NCBI RefSeq assembly: GCF_000427825.1
Contig: NZ_ATYT01000013.1
Span: forward strand, 52,227-116,226
Source of the DNA: Thermocrispum municipale DSM 44069
GTDB lineage: Bacteria; Actinomycetota; Actinomycetes; Mycobacteriales; Pseudonocardiaceae
DNA length: 64,000 nt
Reading direction: 5' to 3'
Every line of letters starts with the position of its first letter. Positions within the stretch are counted from its first letter, which is position 1. The translations under genes and the position numbers were made by a program. Under the pieces are notes generated by a model. It saw nothing but the letters and a program-made list of their open reading frames with translations. It made no database searches and had not been told where the DNA came from. Below, in pieces: positions 62,024-64,000 of the stretch.

Positions 62024-63909
62024 CCACGCTCAAGCTGACCACCGCGCAAGCGCTCGTCCGCTGGCTGACCGCGCAGCGGGTCGAGCTGCCCGACGGATCG
62101 ACCGGGCCGCTGTTCGGCGGCGTGTTCGCGATCTTCGGCCACGGCAACGTGCTGGGCCTCGGCTCGGCGCTGGAGGAATACCAGGACCAACTGCCGGTCT
62201 GGCGGGGGCAGACCGAACAAGGCATGGCGCTGGCCGCGACCGGTTATGCCAGGGCCACCCAGCGGCGGCAGATCGGTGTCGTGACCTCGTCCATCGGCCC
62301 GGGTGCGCTCAACATGGTCACCGCCGCCGGGGTGGCACACGCCAACCGGCTGCCCGTCCTCCTGCTGCCCGGCGACACGTTCGCCGGTCGCGCGCCCGAC
62401 CCGGTGCTGCAGCAGGTGGAGCACTTCGGTGAGCCGACGATGACGGTCAACGACGCGTTCCGGGCGGTGTCCCGCTACTTCGACCGGATCACCCGGCCGG
62501 AACAGCTCATCGCGACGTTGCCCCAGGTCGTCCGGACGCTGACCGACCCGGAGACGGCCGGCCCGGTGACGCTTGCGCTGCCGCAGGACGTCCAGGCGGA
62601 GGCGCACGAGTTCCCGCGGGCCCTGTTCGAGCCGGTGGTGCACCGTATTCCCAAGCCACGGCCGGACACCCGCGAGCTGGCCGAGGCCGCGGACGTGCTG
62701 CGTCAGGCCGAGCGGCCGCTGATGGTCGTCGGCGGCGGCGTGCGGTACGCGCTGGCCGGCCGGCAAGCGGTGGAGTTCGCCACCAAGCACGGCATCCCGG
62801 TGGTGGAGACGACCGCGGGTCGCACGCTGGTGCCGCACGACCACCCGAACTACGCGGGCCCGCTGGGCATCACCGGGTCGTCGTCGGCCAACACGTTGGC
62901 CGCGGAAGCCGACGTCGTGCTCGCGGTCGGCACCCGGCTGCAGGACTTCACCACGGCGTCGTGGACCGTGTTCGCGCCCGACATGCGGATGGTGTCGATC
63001 AACGTGGCGCGCTTCGACGCGGTCAAGCACGGTGCGGTTGCCGTGGTCGGCGACGCCGCTGAGTCGCTGACCGAGCTGACCGGCGCGCTCGGTGACTGGC
63101 GGGTGTCCCCGTCGTGGACCGAGCGAGCCGCCGCCGAGCGGGCGAAGTGGGACGCACACGTCGACACGCTGCGCTCCCCCGTCGACGGTGTAGCCACGTA
63201 CGCCCAGGTGGTCGGCGAGGTGAATGCCGCCAGCGGGCCGGACGACTACGTGCTCACCGCGTCCGGCGGGTTGCCGGGCGAGCTGGTCGGTGGTTGGCGG
63301 ACGGTGACGGATGCGACCGAGCCGACGATGGACGTGGAGTACGGCTTCTCCTGCATGGGGTACGAGCTGTGCGGCGCGTGGGGTGCCGCGATGGCGCGGC
63401 AGGACCGGCTGGAGCGCGGTGGACTGGTCACCGCGCTGCTCGGCGACGGTTCCTACCTGATGTTGAACTCGGAGCTGTACTCGGCCGCGTTCGCCGGACA
63501 CCCGTTCGTCGCCGTGGTGTGCGACAACGGCGGCTTCGCGGTCATCGACCGGTTGCAGCGCGGCCAGGGCGGCGCGGCGTTCAACAACATGTTCTCCGAA
63601 TGCCGCACGGCGCACGCCACTCCCCCGCAGGTCGACTTCGTCGCGCACGCGGCTTCGCTCGGCTGCTTCGTGTTGCCGGTGACCGAGCCGGACGAGTTCG
63701 CCGACGCCTACGCGAAGGCTCGGGAACGTGCGCTCACCGAACGGCGGCCCGCCGTCGTCGTGCTGCGGACCCACCCGAGCACGTGGACCGAGGCCGGCGC
63801 GTGGTGGGAGGTCGGGGTACCGGAAGTGTCCTCGCGCCCGGACACGGCGGCGGCTCGGGAAGAGTTCGAGGCGGCCAAGGCGCGGCAGTTGCGATACCTC
63901 GCCCGCTGA
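62020..63909 (+). CDS. iolD: 3D-(3,5/4)-trihydroxycyclohexane-1,2-dione acylhydrolase
   Basis: 629 residues, thiamine-diphosphate fold. The N-terminal PYR domain has RGQTEQGMALAATGYARATQRR with the catalytic glutamate. The C-terminal ThDP domain has LLGDGSYLMLNSELYSAAF (GDG ... N). Hydrolyses the ring dione to 5-deoxyglucuronate. Last gene of the operon in this window. Its 3' end lies inside a tandem duplication. Confidence 0.95.
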   Translation: MTTLKLTTAQALVRWLTAQRVELPDGSTGPLFGGVFAIFGHGNVLGLGSALEEYQDQLPVWRGQTEQGMALAATGYARATQRRQIGVVTSSIGPGALNMVTAAGVAHANRLPVLLLPGDTFAGRAPDPVLQQVEHFGEPTMTVNDAFRAVSRYFDRITRPEQLIATLPQVVRTLTDPETAGPVTLALPQDVQAEAHEFPRALFEPVVHRIPKPRPDTRELAEAADVLRQAERPLMVVGGGVRYALAGRQAVEFATKHGIPVVETTAGRTLVPHDHPNYAGPLGITGSSSANTLAAEADVVLAVGTRLQDFTTASWTVFAPDMRMVSINVARFDAVKHGAVAVVGDAAESLTELTGALGDWRVSPSWTERAAAERAKWDAHVDTLRSPVDGVATYAQVVGEVNAASGPDDYVLTASGGLPGELVGGWRTVTDATEPTMDVEYGFSCMGYELCGAWGAAMARQDRLERGGLVTALLGDGSYLMLNSELYSAAFAGHPFVAVVCDNGGFAVIDRLQRGQGGAAFNNMFSECRTAHATPPQVDFVAHAASLGCFVLPVTEPDEFADAYAKARERALTERRPAVVVLRTHPSTWTEAGAWWEVGVPEVSSRPDTAAAREEFEAAKARQLRYLAR

Positions 63910-64000
63910 CGCGACCGGGATCGCGGAGCCTTCGCGGCCAAGCCCCCGGCAGCTGCGGTACCTCGCCCACTGACGCGACCGGGATCGCGGAGCCTTCGCG
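63871..64000. repeat. Tandem duplication of the iolD 3' end, 63/64-bp period
   Basis: Copy 1 (63871-63933) covers the last codons of iolD, its stop and the following 24 bases. Copy 2 starts at 63934 with one extra base, repeats CTCGCCCACTGACGCGACCG and ends near 63997. GCG at 63998 suggests a third copy beyond the window. Confidence 0.8.

Overview
The window is a very G+C-rich actinobacterial chromosome segment. Gene order (ftsK, rnj, dapA, thyX; dapB, M16 peptidase, pnp, rpsO; ribF, truB; MATE, DHH phosphoesterase, rbfA, infB, ylxR, nusA, rimP) follows the conserved mycobacterial/actinomycete order, and the accessory content suggests Pseudonocardiaceae (Amycolatopsis/Saccharopolyspora-like). 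That family assignment is inference from context, not a database match. Most housekeeping genes lie on the minus strand; accessory blocks sit between them. No tRNA, rRNA, CRISPR array, transposase or integrase was recognised.

Region by region: (1) 1-2.5 kb: the N-terminal part of ftsK (cut by the window edge) diverging from a PlsC-like acyltransferase. (2) 2.5-10.3 kb: a minus-strand xanthine dehydrogenase/CO dehydrogenase-family cluster in the order MoxR ATPase, VWA protein, XdhC, CoxS, CoxL, CoxM, CoxG. The large subunit carries AYRGAGR (form II), so the substrate is probably not CO. (3) 10.4-12.0 kb: an Lrp-type regulator diverging from an EamA exporter, with a palindrome between them. (4) 12.0-17.5 kb: rnj, dapA, a transmembrane Ser/Thr kinase, an ACT-domain protein and thyX. 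(5) 17.7-24.7 kb: accessory genes: a ribbon-helix-helix protein coupled to a DUF4097 protein, a YcaQ/AlkX-like protein, a GNAT acetyltransferase, a membrane protein, and two divergent secreted polyester/ester hydrolases. (6) 24.2-34.3 kb: a TPR membrane protein, dapB, M16 peptidase, pnp, rpsO, a tyrosine phosphatase, thpR, an XRE regulator, ribF, truB and a small membrane protein.

(7) 34.4-38.8 kb: an AraC regulator diverging from a Baeyer-Villiger-type monooxygenase coupled to a ChoD-like GMC oxidoreductase with a ferredoxin-like cysteine motif. (8) 38.9-48.3 kb: MATE exporter, NrnA-like phosphoesterase, a TRM11-like methyltransferase on the opposite strand, then rbfA, ylxP, infB, ylxR, nusA and rimP. 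(9) 48.4-53.4 kb: a ferritin-like lipoprotein, small membrane and acidic proteins, a trans-sulfuration enzyme diverging from an Lrp regulator, and a methyltransferase. (10) 53.4-63.9 kb: a LacI regulator diverging from a tightly packed myo-inositol catabolic operon (iolG-like, iolE-like, a three-gene sugar ABC importer, iolC, a Cgl0159-family putative aldolase, iolB, iolD), with a perfect 16-bp operator palindrome just downstream of a TTGACA promoter.

How the parts work together: the housekeeping blocks supply lysine/diaminopimelate synthesis, thymidylate synthesis, RNA processing and translation initiation. The accessory blocks look like scavenging or catabolic modules (molybdenum hydroxylase, polyester hydrolases, ketone/steroid oxidation, inositol). 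Several gene 3' ends are followed by tandem duplications (104-bp, 73-bp, 20-bp and 63/64-bp periods), a recurring structural oddity of this chromosome.
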